This document shows, in pieces, positions 8,868 through 17,038 of a stretch of DNA of 64,000 nucleotides. Each line of letters opens with the position of its first letter. Position 1 is the first letter of the stretch. The notes under the pieces were generated by a model that worked only from the letters and a program-made list of their open reading frames with translations, did no database searches and was not told the DNA's origin. The stretch is taken from the NCBI GenBank assembly GCA_015060555.1, contig SUYG01000014.1, positions 124,001 through 188,000 on the forward strand. The letters are read 5' to 3'. The translations under genes were made by a program, and so were the position numbers. Source of the DNA: Physcousia sp015060555. Lineage in GTDB: Bacteria > Bacteroidota > Bacteroidia > Bacteroidales > Bacteroidaceae.

Positions 8868-9062
8868 ATGAAGACAGCAGAAGTAAGAGCCCTCTCTGTT
8901 GAGGAACTCGCCGAGAAAATCGAAACGGCAAAGGCACAGTACAATCAGATGTTGCTTAACCATGCCGTCTCTCCGCTGGAGAATCCTTCTGAGATCAAGA
9001 AGGCACGTCGTGACATCGCTCGTATGATGACGATTCTCACGGAGAAAAAGAATGCTAATTAA
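8868..9062 (+). CDS. rpmC: 50S ribosomal protein L29
   Basis: L29 is a two-helix protein beside the tunnel exit. The 64-residue form starts MKTAEVRALSVEELAEKI and ends in RRDIARMMTILTEKKN, matching the family. A TTG and ATT lie in frame just upstream, but the ATG at 8868 gives the expected N-terminus. Confidence 0.95.
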   Translation: MKTAEVRALSVEELAEKIETAKAQYNQMLLNHAVSPLENPSEIKKARRDIARMMTILTEKKNAN

Positions 9063-9076
9063 TAATGGTCTTAGAC

Positions 9077-9334
9077 ATGGAAGTTAGAAACTTAAGAAAG
9101 ACAAGAACCGGTGTGGTCGTCAGCGACAAAATGGACAAGACCATTGTAGTGGCTGCCAAGTTCAAGGAGAAACACCCGATTTATGGTAAGTTCGTCCAGA
9201 AGACGAAGAAGTACCATGCTCATGACGAGAAGAACGACTGTCACAAGGGTGACACCGTGCTCATCATGGAGACTCGTCCCCTGAGCAAAACCAAGAGATG
9301 GAGAGTAGTAGAAATCGTAGAAAGAGCTAAGTAA
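9077..9334 (+). CDS. rpsQ: 30S ribosomal protein S17
   Basis: S17 binds 16S helix 11 early in assembly. The 85-residue product reads MEVRNLRKTRTGVVVSDKMD and continues with KYHAHDEKNDCHKGDTV and ETRPLSKTKRWR. An in-frame ATG four codons upstream (9065) is also possible; the second ATG matches the usual Bacteroidales N-terminus better. Confidence 0.95.
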   Translation: MEVRNLRKTRTGVVVSDKMDKTIVVAAKFKEKHPIYGKFVQKTKKYHAHDEKNDCHKGDTVLIMETRPLSKTKRWRVVEIVERAK

Positions 9335-9336
9335 TT

Positions 9337-9702
9337 ATGATACAGGCAGAATCTAGATTAGTCGTTGCAGACAACAGCGGTGCTAAGGAAGCCCTCTGCA
9401 TTCGCGTGTTGGGTGGCACTCGTCGCCGTTATGCAACCGTAGGGGACGTTATTGTCGTCTCTGTGAAGAGCGTCATCCCCTCCAGTGAAATCAAAAAGGG
9501 TGCTGTGTCGAAAGCTTTGATCGTCCGCACAAGTAAGGAAGTCCGTCGTGCTGATGGGTCCTACATTCGCTTCGACGACAACGCTTGCGTACTGTTGAAC
9601 AATGCTGGTGAACTTCGCGGCAGTCGTATCTTCGGCCCTGTGGCCCGTGAGTTGCGTGCTGCTAATATGAAGGTGGTCTCACTCGCACCCGAGGTACTTT
9701 AA
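9337..9702 (+). CDS. rplN: 50S ribosomal protein L14
   Basis: L14 forms part of the intersubunit bridge surface. The 121-residue sequence MIQAESRLVVADNSGAKEAL, the KGAVSKALIVRTSKE segment and the terminal IVSLAPEVL-type end (KVVSLAPEVL) are all typical. It starts 2 bases after rpsQ. Confidence 0.97.
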   Translation: MIQAESRLVVADNSGAKEALCIRVLGGTRRRYATVGDVIVVSVKSVIPSSEIKKGAVSKALIVRTSKEVRRADGSYIRFDDNACVLLNNAGELRGSRIFGPVARELRAANMKVVSLAPEVL

Positions 9703-9726
9703 TCATCTAAAGATTCAATTACAGTA

Positions 9727-10047
9727 ATGGCAAAGTTACATATTAAGAAAGGCGACACCGTGCAGATTCTCTCTGGCAACAGCAAGGGCCAGACGGGTAA
9801 GGTGCTTAAGGTGCTCGTCAAGGAGCAGAAGGCAATCGTGGAGGGCCAGAACATGGTGTCCAAGAGCCAGAAGCCCAGTGCCAAGAACCCTCAGGGTGGC
9901 ATCGTGAAGCAGGAAGCCCCTATCCACATCTCCAACTTGAATGTGGTGGACCCCAAGTCCGGCAAGGCAACCCGCATTGGTCGTAAGTTGAACGCAGAGG
10001 GCAAGCTTGTCCGTTATGCAAAAAAATCAGGAGAGGAGATTAAGTAA
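9727..10047 (+). CDS. rplX: 50S ribosomal protein L24
   Basis: L24 is an assembly initiator of the 50S subunit. The 106-residue product has the KOW motif (HIKKGDTVQILSGNSKGQTGKV) near the N-terminus and the EAPIHISNLNVVDP segment. Its stop overlaps the rplE start by one base (TAATG), which suggests translational coupling. Confidence 0.96.
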   Translation: MAKLHIKKGDTVQILSGNSKGQTGKVLKVLVKEQKAIVEGQNMVSKSQKPSAKNPQGGIVKQEAPIHISNLNVVDPKSGKATRIGRKLNAEGKLVRYAKKSGEEIK

Positions 10048-10601
10048 TGGCAAATACCGCAAGACTGAAGCAGGAGTATGCTGAGCGCATCGCTCCCGCA
10101 CTGAAAGAGAAGTTCGGCTACACCTCTACAATGCAGATCCCCGTCCTGAAGAAGATTGTTATCAATCAGGGCTTGGGTATCGCTACCGCCGACAAGAAAA
10201 TCATCGAGGTGGCTATCAACGAGCTCACCGCTATCACTGGCCAGAAGGCTGTCGCCACCATCTCTAAGAAGGACGTGGCCAACTTCAAGCTTCGTAAGAA
10301 GATGCCCATTGGTGTCATGGTGACACTTCGTCGCGAGCGCATGTACGAGTTCCTTGAGAAACTCGTAAAAGTTGCTCTCCCTCGTATTCGTGACTTCAAG
10401 GGTATTGAGAGTAAGCTCGATGGCCGTGGTAACTACACCCTCGGCATTCAGGAGCAGATTATCTTCCCCGAGATTAATATCGATGCCATCGACCGCATTG
10501 TGGGAATGAATATCACTTTCGTGACTACAGCTCAGACCGACGAGGAGGGCTTCGCTCTACTCAAGGAGTTCGGCCTTCCCTTCAAAAACGCTAAAGACTA
10601 A
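10047..10601 (+). CDS. rplE: 50S ribosomal protein L5
   Basis: L5 binds 5S rRNA. The 184-residue protein has MQIPVLKKIVINQGLG, the ITGQKAVATISKKDVANFKL segment and LPRIRDFKGI followed by GRGNYTLGIQEQIIFPEI. The start is embedded in the rplX stop (one-base overlap). Confidence 0.97.
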   Translation: MANTARLKQEYAERIAPALKEKFGYTSTMQIPVLKKIVINQGLGIATADKKIIEVAINELTAITGQKAVATISKKDVANFKLRKKMPIGVMVTLRRERMYEFLEKLVKVALPRIRDFKGIESKLDGRGNYTLGIQEQIIFPEINIDAIDRIVGMNITFVTTAQTDEEGFALLKEFGLPFKNAKD

Positions 10602-10607
10602 AGAGAT

Positions 10608-10907
10608 ATGGCAAAAGAATCAATGAAGGCCCGCGAGGTCAAGCGTGCCAAGCTCGTTGCTAAGTATGCTGCCAAGCGTGCAGCCCTGAAGAAAATTGTC
10701 AACACGGGTGATCCCGTGGAGGCTTTTGAGGCTGCCCAGAAGCTGCAGAGCATCCCTCGCAACGCTAACCCCATCCGCCTGCACAACCGTTGCAAGATCA
10801 CGGGTCGTCCCAAGGGTTATATCCGTCAGTTCGGAATCTCTCGTATTCAATTCCGTGAGATGGCATCCCAGGGTCTTATCCCCGGCGTGAAGAAGGCCAG
10901 CTGGTAA
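10608..10907 (+). CDS. rpsN: 30S ribosomal protein S14, zinc-free type
   Basis: S14 completes the 30S head. This is the long 99-residue form: the usual CxxC pairs of the zinc-binding type are absent, with only one cysteine in HNRCKITGRPKG. The C-terminal ISRIQFREMASQGLIPGVKKASW-type end is conserved. It lies 6 bases after rplE. Confidence 0.96.
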   Translation: MAKESMKAREVKRAKLVAKYAAKRAALKKIVNTGDPVEAFEAAQKLQSIPRNANPIRLHNRCKITGRPKGYIRQFGISRIQFREMASQGLIPGVKKASW

Positions 10908-10975
10908 CAGAAGCAGAAGCATCATTATTTTTTAATATTGTCGGCACAGTGCCGATTAATTAAATCATTTAACAA

Positions 10976-11371
10976 ATGACAGATCCTATTGCAGACTATC
11001 TGACGCGAGTGCGTAACGCCATCATGGCGAAGCACAGGATTGTGGAAATCCCTGCGTCGAATCTGAAGAAGGAGATCACCAAGATCCTCTTCGAGAAGGG
11101 ATACATCCTCAACTACAAGTTCCTGGAGGATGGCCCTCAGGGCACCATCAAGGTGGCCTTGAAATACGATGCCGCTAACAAGGTTAGCGCCATCAAGAAA
11201 CTGATCCGCGTGTCCCGCCCCGGTATGCGTAAGTACACCGGTTACAAGGACATGCCCCGTGTAATCAATGGCCTGGGTATCGCCATCATCTCCACTTCAC
11301 GTGGCGTGATGACGGACAAGGAAGCTGCCGAGCAGAAGATCGGTGGCGAAGTTCTTTGCTACGTTTATTAA
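10976..11371 (+). CDS. rpsH: 30S ribosomal protein S8
   Basis: S8 binds the central domain of 16S rRNA and in other bacteria represses the spc operon. The 131-residue product has MTDPIADYLTRVRNA, SRPGMRKYTGYKDMP and the C-terminal STSRGVMTDKEA signature. It is preceded by a 68-base A+T-rich spacer containing a CGGCACAGTGCCG palindrome, which may form a small hairpin. Confidence 0.96.
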   Translation: MTDPIADYLTRVRNAIMAKHRIVEIPASNLKKEITKILFEKGYILNYKFLEDGPQGTIKVALKYDAANKVSAIKKLIRVSRPGMRKYTGYKDMPRVINGLGIAIISTSRGVMTDKEAAEQKIGGEVLCYVY

Positions 11372-11373
11372 TT

Positions 11374-11381
11374 AAAGGAGG
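11374..11381 (+). promoter_or_regulatory. Strong Shine-Dalgarno sequence before rplF
   Basis: AAAGGAGG stands 7 bases before the rplF ATG. It fixes that start over a longer upstream frame. Nearly all other genes in this operon have no such sequence, in line with the masked anti-Shine-Dalgarno of Bacteroidetes ribosomes, so this site is an exception. Confidence 0.8.
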
Positions 11382-11388
11382 AATTAAC

Positions 11389-11970
11389 ATGTCAAGAATT
11401 GGTAAATTGCCCATAAACATCCCTGCAGGTGTTGAGATTTCCATTGACGGCAACAAGATCACCGTCAAAGGCAAGGAGGGTGTTTTAACCCAAGAGGTTA
11501 ATCCTTCCATCAAAATGAACTACGACAAGGATAAAGCTGAGCTCACCTTCACGGTCGATGAGGAGTACGATCCCATCAACATCTCTCTGAAGCAGAAGCA
11601 GGCTTACCATGGTCTCTACCGCGCACTTGTCCACAACATGGTTGTTGGCGTGAGCGAGGGCTATACGAAGGAGATGGAGCTTGTCGGTGTCGGCTACCGC
11701 GTGAGCAACAAGGGTAACCTCGTTGAGTTCTCGCTGGGCTACACCCACAGCATTTTCATCCAACTTCCCGCTGAGATCAAGGTTGAGACTAAGGCCGAGC
11801 GTAACCAGAATCCCCAGATTATCTTGAAGTCTTGTGACAAACAGCTCCTCGGACAGGTTTGTGCCAAGATCCGTTCTTTCCGTAAGCCCGAACCTTACAA
11901 GGGCAAGGGTATCTTGTTCGTTGGCGAACAGATTCGCAGAAAGTCTGGTAAGTCAGCAGGTGCTAAGTAA
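11389..11970 (+). CDS. rplF: 50S ribosomal protein L6
   Basis: L6 lies near the sarcin-ricin loop and factor-binding site. The 193-residue form begins MSRIGKLPINIPAGV and has the second-domain motif KPEPYKGKGI followed by a basic end. The frame continues 11 codons upstream across the rpsH end, but the AAAGGAGG site and family alignment both fix the start here. Confidence 0.97.
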   Translation: MSRIGKLPINIPAGVEISIDGNKITVKGKEGVLTQEVNPSIKMNYDKDKAELTFTVDEEYDPINISLKQKQAYHGLYRALVHNMVVGVSEGYTKEMELVGVGYRVSNKGNLVEFSLGYTHSIFIQLPAEIKVETKAERNQNPQIILKSCDKQLLGQVCAKIRSFRKPEPYKGKGILFVGEQIRRKSGKSAGAK

Positions 11971-11988
11971 CTTTAAAATCGCGTAATC

Positions 11989-12330
11989 ATGACAACGAAA
12001 TTAGAAAGACGAATCAAGATTAAGTATAGAGTTCGTAACAAGGTCTCTGGTACCACCGAGCGTCCCCGCATGTCGGTGTTCCGCAGTAACAAGCAGATCT
12101 ATGTTCAGATTATCAATGACCTGACGGGCACTACGCTGTGCGCCGCTTCCTCCCTCGGGATGGAAGCTTGCCCCAAGAAGGAGCAGGCTGCCAAGGTCGG
12201 TGAACTCATTGCGAAGAAGGCCCTCGAAGCCGGTATTACTACTGTCGTTTTCGACCGTAACGGTTATCTCTACCATGGTAGAGTCAAGGAAGTTGCAGAT
12301 GCAGCGCGTAACGGTGGACTTAAATTCTAA
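11989..12330 (+). CDS. rplR: 50S ribosomal protein L18
   Basis: L18 binds 5S rRNA with L5. The 113-residue product has the RPRMSVFRSNKQIYVQIIND segment and the C-terminal FDRNGYLYHGRVKEVADAAR signature. It sits between rplF and rpsE with short spacers of 18 and 5 bases. Confidence 0.96.
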   Translation: MTTKLERRIKIKYRVRNKVSGTTERPRMSVFRSNKQIYVQIINDLTGTTLCAASSLGMEACPKKEQAAKVGELIAKKALEAGITTVVFDRNGYLYHGRVKEVADAARNGGLKF

Positions 12331-12335
12331 TCATT

Positions 12336-12848
12336 ATGGCAATCAAGAATGTAAAGATCAATAGCGATGTTGAATTGAAGGACCGCCTCGTAGCCATCAA
12401 CCGCGTTACAAAGGTAACGAAGGGTGGCCGCACCTTCACATTTGCAGCAATCGTTGTAGTCGGCGACGGCAAGGGAATCATCGGTTACGGTCTGGGTAAG
12501 GCCGGCGAGGTCACAGCCGCTATCGCCAAGGGCGTGGAAGCCGCCAAGAAGAATCTTGTGCAGGTTCCCGTCATCAAGGGTACAGTACCCCACGAGCAGG
12601 CCGCCAAGTTCGGCGGTGCCGAAGTTCTCATCATGCCTGCTTCCACTGGTACGGGTGTGGTAGCCGGCGGCGCTATGCGTGCCGTGCTCGAGAGTGTTGG
12701 TATCACTGACTGTCTGGCCAAGAGTAAGGGTTCCTCGAACCCCCACAACCTGGTGAAGGCTACCATCGCAGCACTCGCTGAGATGCGCGATGCCCGTCAG
12801 GTGGCTCAGAACCGTGGCATCAGTGTAGAGAAAGTATTCAGAGGTTAA
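12336..12848 (+). CDS. rpsE: 30S ribosomal protein S5
   Basis: S5 contributes to decoding accuracy and mRNA unwinding. The 170-residue protein keeps the double-stranded-RNA-binding-like N-terminal half (RLVAINRVTKVTKGGRTF) and the GTGVVAGGAMRAVLE plus KSKGSSNPHNLVKAT motifs of the C-terminal half. Confidence 0.97.
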   Translation: MAIKNVKINSDVELKDRLVAINRVTKVTKGGRTFTFAAIVVVGDGKGIIGYGLGKAGEVTAAIAKGVEAAKKNLVQVPVIKGTVPHEQAAKFGGAEVLIMPASTGTGVVAGGAMRAVLESVGITDCLAKSKGSSNPHNLVKATIAALAEMRDARQVAQNRGISVEKVFRG

Positions 12849-12850
12849 CG

Positions 12851-12859
12851 AAGGAGGTT
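12851..12859 (+). promoter_or_regulatory. Strong Shine-Dalgarno sequence before rpmD
   Basis: AAGGAGGTT begins 2 bases after the rpsE stop codon and lies 7 bases before the rpmD ATG. It is the second of only two near-perfect ribosome-binding sites seen in the ribosomal block. Confidence 0.8.
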
Positions 12860-12866
12860 CAAGACT

Positions 12867-13043
12867 ATGGCAACTATTAAAGTAAAGCAGATCAAGAGCC
12901 GCATCGGCGCACCCAAGAATCAGAAGCGCACGCTTGATTCCATGGGTCTAAGGAAGTTGAATCAGGTCGTAGAGCTGGAGGATAACGCCTCCGTTCGAGG
13001 TCAGATTCAGACTGTTCACCATCTGGTGAAGATTCTCGACTAA
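12867..13043 (+). CDS. rpmD: 50S ribosomal protein L30
   Basis: The 58-residue product reads MATIKVKQIKSRIGAPKNQK and continues RTLDSMGLRKLNQVVELEDN to VHHLVKILD, the complete L30 family pattern. It is the smallest large-subunit gene of the spc cluster, placed in its normal slot between rpsE and rplO. The start is fixed by the Shine-Dalgarno sequence upstream. Confidence 0.95.
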   Translation: MATIKVKQIKSRIGAPKNQKRTLDSMGLRKLNQVVELEDNASVRGQIQTVHHLVKILD

Positions 13044-13087
13044 GTGTTAACCCTATTTCGTCAACGTAATAAAAACCGACACACGAT

Positions 13088-13531
13088 ATGAAATTGAATA
13101 ATTTGCAACCCGCTGCTGGCAGCACGACTGCGCGCAAGCGCATCGGTCGCGGTCCCGGTTCCGGTCTCGGTGGTACTTCCACACGTGGTCATAAGGGTGC
13201 CAAGGCACGTTCGGGTTATAAGAAGAAGATTGGTTTCGAAGGTGGTCAGATGCCTTTGCAGCGTCGTCTGCCGAAGTTCGGCTTCAAGAACATTAACCGC
13301 AAGGAGTACGCTCCTGTGAACCTGAGCACGCTCCAGAAGCTCGCAGAGCAGGGTCTCGAGAAGATTGGCCTTGCTGAGATTGTCGCCGCTGGCTTTGCCA
13401 AGAGTGGCGAACTGGTGAAGGTCCTGGGTAGGGGCGAGCTCAAGGCCAAGGTAACTGTTGAGGCCAACGCCTTCTCCAAGACTGCCGAGGCTGCCATTAC
13501 GGCTGCCGGCGGAACCGCAACAACTCTGTAA
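13088..13531 (+). CDS. rplO: 50S ribosomal protein L15
   Basis: L15 is a late-assembly 50S protein. The 147-residue product starts MKLNNLQPAAGSTTARKRIG, has the glycine-rich loop (GRGPGSGLGGTSTRGHKG) and GGQMPLQRRLPKFGF. The last 12 bases before secY contain no ribosome-binding site. Confidence 0.96.
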   Translation: MKLNNLQPAAGSTTARKRIGRGPGSGLGGTSTRGHKGAKARSGYKKKIGFEGGQMPLQRRLPKFGFKNINRKEYAPVNLSTLQKLAEQGLEKIGLAEIVAAGFAKSGELVKVLGRGELKAKVTVEANAFSKTAEAAITAAGGTATTL

Positions 13532-13543
13532 GACTAAAGACTC

Positions 13544-14890
13544 ATGAAGAAGTTTTTTGCAACACTGAAGAACATTTGGATGATTGAGGATCTCCGCATG
13601 AAGATCCTCATCACCATTGGCTTTGCCGCCATCTACCGTTTTGGTTCGTTTGTGGTGCTCCCTGGCATCAACCCCAACCACCTGGTAGCTCTGCGCGAGC
13701 AGACCAGCGAAGGCTTGATGAGTCTTCTGAACATGTTCTCGGGAGGTGCTTTCTCCAATGCGTCCATCTTCGCACTGGGAATTATGCCCTACATCACAGC
13801 CTCCATCGTTATTCAGTTGCTGGCTGTAGCAGTGCCTTATTTCCAGAAGATGCAGCGTGAGGGTGAGAGCGGCCGTCGCAAGATAAACCAGTACACTCGC
13901 TATCTGACCATTTTCATCCTGCTGTTCCAGGCTCCCGGCTATCTGGTCAACCTGAAGCACCTTTCGGGCGGTGCCCTTGCACCTTCCATTGGATGGACTG
14001 TGTTCATGATTAGTTCCACGGTGATTCTTGCCGCTGGCAGTATGTTCATCCTTTGGTTGGGTGAGCGCATCACGGACAAGGGTATTGGCAACGGTGTATC
14101 CATGATCATCATGCTCGGTATCATCGCCCGTCTGCCGCAGGCTTTCGGTCAGGAGGCTGTCAGCCGCTTGAACAACCTTAGCGGTGGTGGTTTGGTGATG
14201 TTCCTCATCGAGCTTGTCATCCTGTTCCTCGTCATCATGGCAGCTATTATGCTGACACAAGGTACGCGTAAGGTGCCTGTGCAGTATGCCAAGCGTGTCA
14301 TGGGCGGTCAGCAGATTGGCGGTGCCCGTCAGTATATCCCCTTGAAGCTCTTCGCAGCCAACGTGATGCCTATCATCTTCGCACAGGCTATCATGTTCCT
14401 GCCTATCACCCTTTTGCAGGCATTCAGCGACGGTCAGAATCCCTCTGCGGTCCTGATGGCTCTTTCCGATCACACCAGCTGGGCTTACAATCTTGTCTTC
14501 GCTGCCCTCATCATCATCTTCACGTACCTCTACACTGCCATCACGATGAACCCCGTTCAGATGGCTGAGGACATGAAGCGCAACAACGGCTTCATCCCCG
14601 GTGTGCGTCCTGGTAAGGACACGGCAGACTACATCGACAATGTGATGTCCCACATCATGTTGCCGGGCTCTCTCTTCCTGGCTTTCATTGCTTGTATGCC
14701 CGCTTTCGCTGGCCTGCTCAATGTCCAGCCGGAATTCGCCCAGTTCTTTGGTGGAACCTCCCTGCTCATTCTGGTCGGTGTTGTCCTCGACACGCTGCAG
14801 CAGATTGAGAGTCATCTGCTCATGCGACACTACGATGGCCTGCTCGAATCAGGCCGCATTCGTGGACGTGGCGGTGTCAGTGCCTATTAA
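13544..14890 (+). CDS. secY: Preprotein translocase subunit SecY
   Basis: SecY forms the inner-membrane protein-conducting channel. The 448-residue protein has about ten hydrophobic segments and the family motifs ALGIMPYITASIVIQLL (TM2), GERITDKGIGNGVSMII (between TM4 and TM5) and the cytoplasmic loop FIPGVRPGKDTADYID ahead of TM9. It follows rplO by 12 bases and is co-transcribed with the spc cluster. Confidence 0.97.
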   Translation: MKKFFATLKNIWMIEDLRMKILITIGFAAIYRFGSFVVLPGINPNHLVALREQTSEGLMSLLNMFSGGAFSNASIFALGIMPYITASIVIQLLAVAVPYFQKMQREGESGRRKINQYTRYLTIFILLFQAPGYLVNLKHLSGGALAPSIGWTVFMISSTVILAAGSMFILWLGERITDKGIGNGVSMIIMLGIIARLPQAFGQEAVSRLNNLSGGGLVMFLIELVILFLVIMAAIMLTQGTRKVPVQYAKRVMGGQQIGGARQYIPLKLFAANVMPIIFAQAIMFLPITLLQAFSDGQNPSAVLMALSDHTSWAYNLVFAALIIIFTYLYTAITMNPVQMAEDMKRNNGFIPGVRPGKDTADYIDNVMSHIMLPGSLFLAFIACMPAFAGLLNVQPEFAQFFGGTSLLILVGVVLDTLQQIESHLLMRHYDGLLESGRIRGRGGVSAY

Positions 14891-14905
14891 GCGTTCAGTG
14901 AATTC

Positions 14906-15706
14906 ATGATATATCTGAAGACCGAAGACGAGATCGAGCTGATGCGAGCTGCCAATCAACTGGTGGCACAGACGCTCGCCGAGGTGGGTAAGGCTATCCG
15001 ACCGGGTGTCACTACCGCACAGCTCAATCGTCTCGCCGAGGAATTCATCCGCGACCATGATGCAGAGCCCACCTTCCTGGGTTTCCCCAACCCTTATGGT
15101 GGCCCTTTCCCGGGCAGCATCTGCACCTCCGTCAACGACGTTGTCGTTCACGGTGTCCCTTCGGAGAAGACCATCTTGCGTGATGGCGACATCGTCTCCG
15201 TGGATTGCGGCACGTTGCTCAATGGCTACAATGGCGATTCCTGCTACACCTTCATGGTGGGTGAGGTCGCCGAGGATGTCAAGCACCTCCTCCGCACTAC
15301 GAAGGAAGCGCTCTACAAGGGCATCGAGAGTGCTGTTGCAGGCTTTCGCATCGGTGACATCGGCTATGCCGTCCAGAGTCACTGCGAGGCACAAGGCTTC
15401 GGCGTAGTTCGCGAGTTTGTGGGCCACGGCATTGGTCGTGAGATGCATGAGGACCCTCAGGTGCCCAACTACGGCCGCCGCGGCCAGGGCAAGCAGCTGA
15501 AGAACGGCCTCTGCATCGCCATAGAACCCATGATTACCATGGGCAGCTATGAGGTCTATCTCGACGAGGATCGTTGGACAGTGCACACGCGTGATGGCAA
15601 ACCTGCCGCACACTTTGAGCACACCATCGCTATCCACCACGGCAAGGCTGACATCCTGTCTTCCTTCGCCGACATCGAGGCCCTGGAAACCCAGCGCTAC
15701 AGCTGA
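14906..15706 (+). CDS. map: Methionine aminopeptidase, type I
   Basis: The enzyme removes the initiator methionine from new proteins. The metal-binding residues are all recognisable: the two aspartates in SVDCG and NGDSCYTF, the histidine in VGHGIGREMHEDP, and the glutamates in IEPMITMG and HFEHTIAI. The 266-residue length fits a type I enzyme with no insertion. Its place between secY and infA is usual in Bacteroidetes. Confidence 0.96.
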   Translation: MIYLKTEDEIELMRAANQLVAQTLAEVGKAIRPGVTTAQLNRLAEEFIRDHDAEPTFLGFPNPYGGPFPGSICTSVNDVVVHGVPSEKTILRDGDIVSVDCGTLLNGYNGDSCYTFMVGEVAEDVKHLLRTTKEALYKGIESAVAGFRIGDIGYAVQSHCEAQGFGVVREFVGHGIGREMHEDPQVPNYGRRGQGKQLKNGLCIAIEPMITMGSYEVYLDEDRWTVHTRDGKPAAHFEHTIAIHHGKADILSSFADIEALETQRYS

Positions 15707-15763
15707 CCCTCACTTCAGAATCATTATTCCACATCTGTCAACTCAGAAACCAAGAATCACAAT

Positions 15764-15982
15764 ATGGCAAAACAATCCGCTATTGAGCAAGACGGTCAGA
15801 TTATTGAAGCGCTCTCCAATGCTATGTTCCGCGTGGAGCTGGAGAACGGCCATCAGATTACCGCGCATATCTCTGGCAAGATGAGAATGCATTACATCAA
15901 GATCCTGCCCGGGGACAAGGTGAAGGTCGAGATGAGCCCCTACGACCTCACAAAGGGACGCATCGTATTCCGATTCAAGTAA
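15764..15982 (+). CDS. infA: Translation initiation factor IF-1
   Basis: IF-1 occupies the A site during initiation. The 72-residue S1-type OB-fold protein has NAMFRVELENGHQITAHISG, MRMHYIKILPGDKVKVEMSP and the terminal YDLTKGRIVFR. The start follows 57 bases of A+T-rich leader. Confidence 0.97.
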   Translation: MAKQSAIEQDGQIIEALSNAMFRVELENGHQITAHISGKMRMHYIKILPGDKVKVEMSPYDLTKGRIVFRFK

Positions 15983-15995
15983 AAAAGTCAACAAT

Positions 15996-16112
15996 ATGAA
16001 AACAAGAGCATCTTTAAAAAAGCGTACCCCTGACTGCAAGATCGTGCGTCGCAAGGGTCGTTTGTACGTGATTAACAAGAAGAACCCTAAGTTCAAGACA
16101 CGTCAGGGTTAA
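15996..16112 (+). CDS. rpmJ: 50S ribosomal protein L36, zinc-free type
   Basis: The 38-residue product MKTRASLKKRTPDCKIVRRK, ending KNPKFKTRQG, is L36. Three of the four residues of the usual zinc site are replaced (Thr11, Asn27 and Phe in place of the His), leaving one cysteine. It therefore belongs to the zinc-independent class. It sits 13 bases after infA, before rpsM. Confidence 0.94.
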   Translation: MKTRASLKKRTPDCKIVRRKGRLYVINKKNPKFKTRQG

Positions 16113-16147
16113 GGCAAATCGTAAATTGTAAATCGTAATTTCAAGAT

Positions 16148-16528
16148 ATGGCAATAAGAATTGTTGGTGTCGATTTGCCTCAGAACAAGAGAGGCGAAAT
16201 CGCTTTGACCTATGTCTATGGCATCGGTCGCAGTAGCTCAGCAAAGATCCTGGAGAAAGCCGGTGTCGATAAGGACATCAAGGTGAAGGACTGGACCGAC
16301 GACCAGGCTTCAAAGATCCGTGAGGTCATCGCTGCAGACTACAAGGTAGAGGGCGACCTCCGCTCCGAAATCGCTATGAACATCAAGCGTCTGATGGATA
16401 TCGGCTGCTACCGTGGTGTTCGTCATCGTAATGGACTTCCCGTTCGCGGACAAAGCACAAAGAACAATGCCCGTACTCGTAAGGGTAAGAAGAAGACCGT
16501 TGCGAACAAGAAGAAGGCCACGAAGTAA
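16148..16528 (+). CDS. rpsM: 30S ribosomal protein S13
   Basis: S13 bridges the subunits and contacts P-site tRNA. The 126-residue protein has MAIRIVGVDLPQNKRGEIAL, the helix-hairpin-helix YGIGRSSSAKIL and the C-terminal GLPVRGQSTKNNARTRKGKK. It is preceded by an A+T-rich spacer with CGTAAATT-type words. Confidence 0.97.
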   Translation: MAIRIVGVDLPQNKRGEIALTYVYGIGRSSSAKILEKAGVDKDIKVKDWTDDQASKIREVIAADYKVEGDLRSEIAMNIKRLMDIGCYRGVRHRNGLPVRGQSTKNNARTRKGKKKTVANKKKATK

Positions 16529-16572
16529 TAAAGAATAGTAAATAGAAAATCGTCAAATCGTAATTTTAAGAT

Positions 16573-16962
16573 ATGGCAAAGAAAACAGTTGCAGCAAAGA
16601 AAAGAAACGTGAAGGTTGACGCGCTTGGCCAGCTCCATGTCCACAGCTCCTTCAACAATGTCATCGTTTCGCTTGCCAACAGCGAGGGTCAGATTATCTC
16701 TTGGTCCAGCGCCGGCAAGATGGGTTTCCGTGGTTCCAAGAAGAACACTCCCTATGCCGCTCAGATGGCCGCTCAGGACTGCGCCAAGGTTGCTTACGAC
16801 CTCGGTCTGCGCAAGGTGAAAGCTTATGTGAAGGGTCCTGGCAACGGTCGTGAGTCCGCAATCCGCACCATCCATGGTGCCGGCATCGAGGTTGTCGAAA
16901 TCGTCGACGTCACTCCGCTGCCCCACAACGGATGCCGCCCCCCGAAGCGTCGTAGAGTGTAA
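16573..16962 (+). CDS. rpsK: 30S ribosomal protein S11
   Basis: S11 lies in the platform of the 30S subunit. The 129-residue product has NNVIVSLANSEGQIISWSSA, GRESAIRTIHGAGIEVVEI and the C-terminal PLPHNGCRPPKRRRV. It is in its usual place in the alpha cluster. Confidence 0.97.
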   Translation: MAKKTVAAKKRNVKVDALGQLHVHSSFNNVIVSLANSEGQIISWSSAGKMGFRGSKKNTPYAAQMAAQDCAKVAYDLGLRKVKAYVKGPGNGRESAIRTIHGAGIEVVEIVDVTPLPHNGCRPPKRRRV

Positions 16963-16976
16963 TATATCAGGAAAAC

Positions 16977-17000
16977 CTAGGCACAGCTAGGGCTCCCTAG
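16977..17000. repeat. Three CTAG tetramers at an exact 10-base period
   Basis: CTAG occurs at 16977, 16987 and 16997 in the 76-base rpsK-rpsD spacer. The segment AGGGCTCCCT at its right end can form a tiny hairpin. It resembles the CTAG set between rpsJ and rplC. Purpose unknown. Confidence 0.7.
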
Positions 17001-17038
17001 GCCCTTTAAACTATAAACTTTATACATTAAACTCAAAT

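Noticed and set aside
13061..14830. Long minus-strand reading frame antisense to rplO and secY
   Set aside because: It mirrors two certain genes, is rich in His, Gln and Glu as expected of an antisense shadow, and has no family resemblance.
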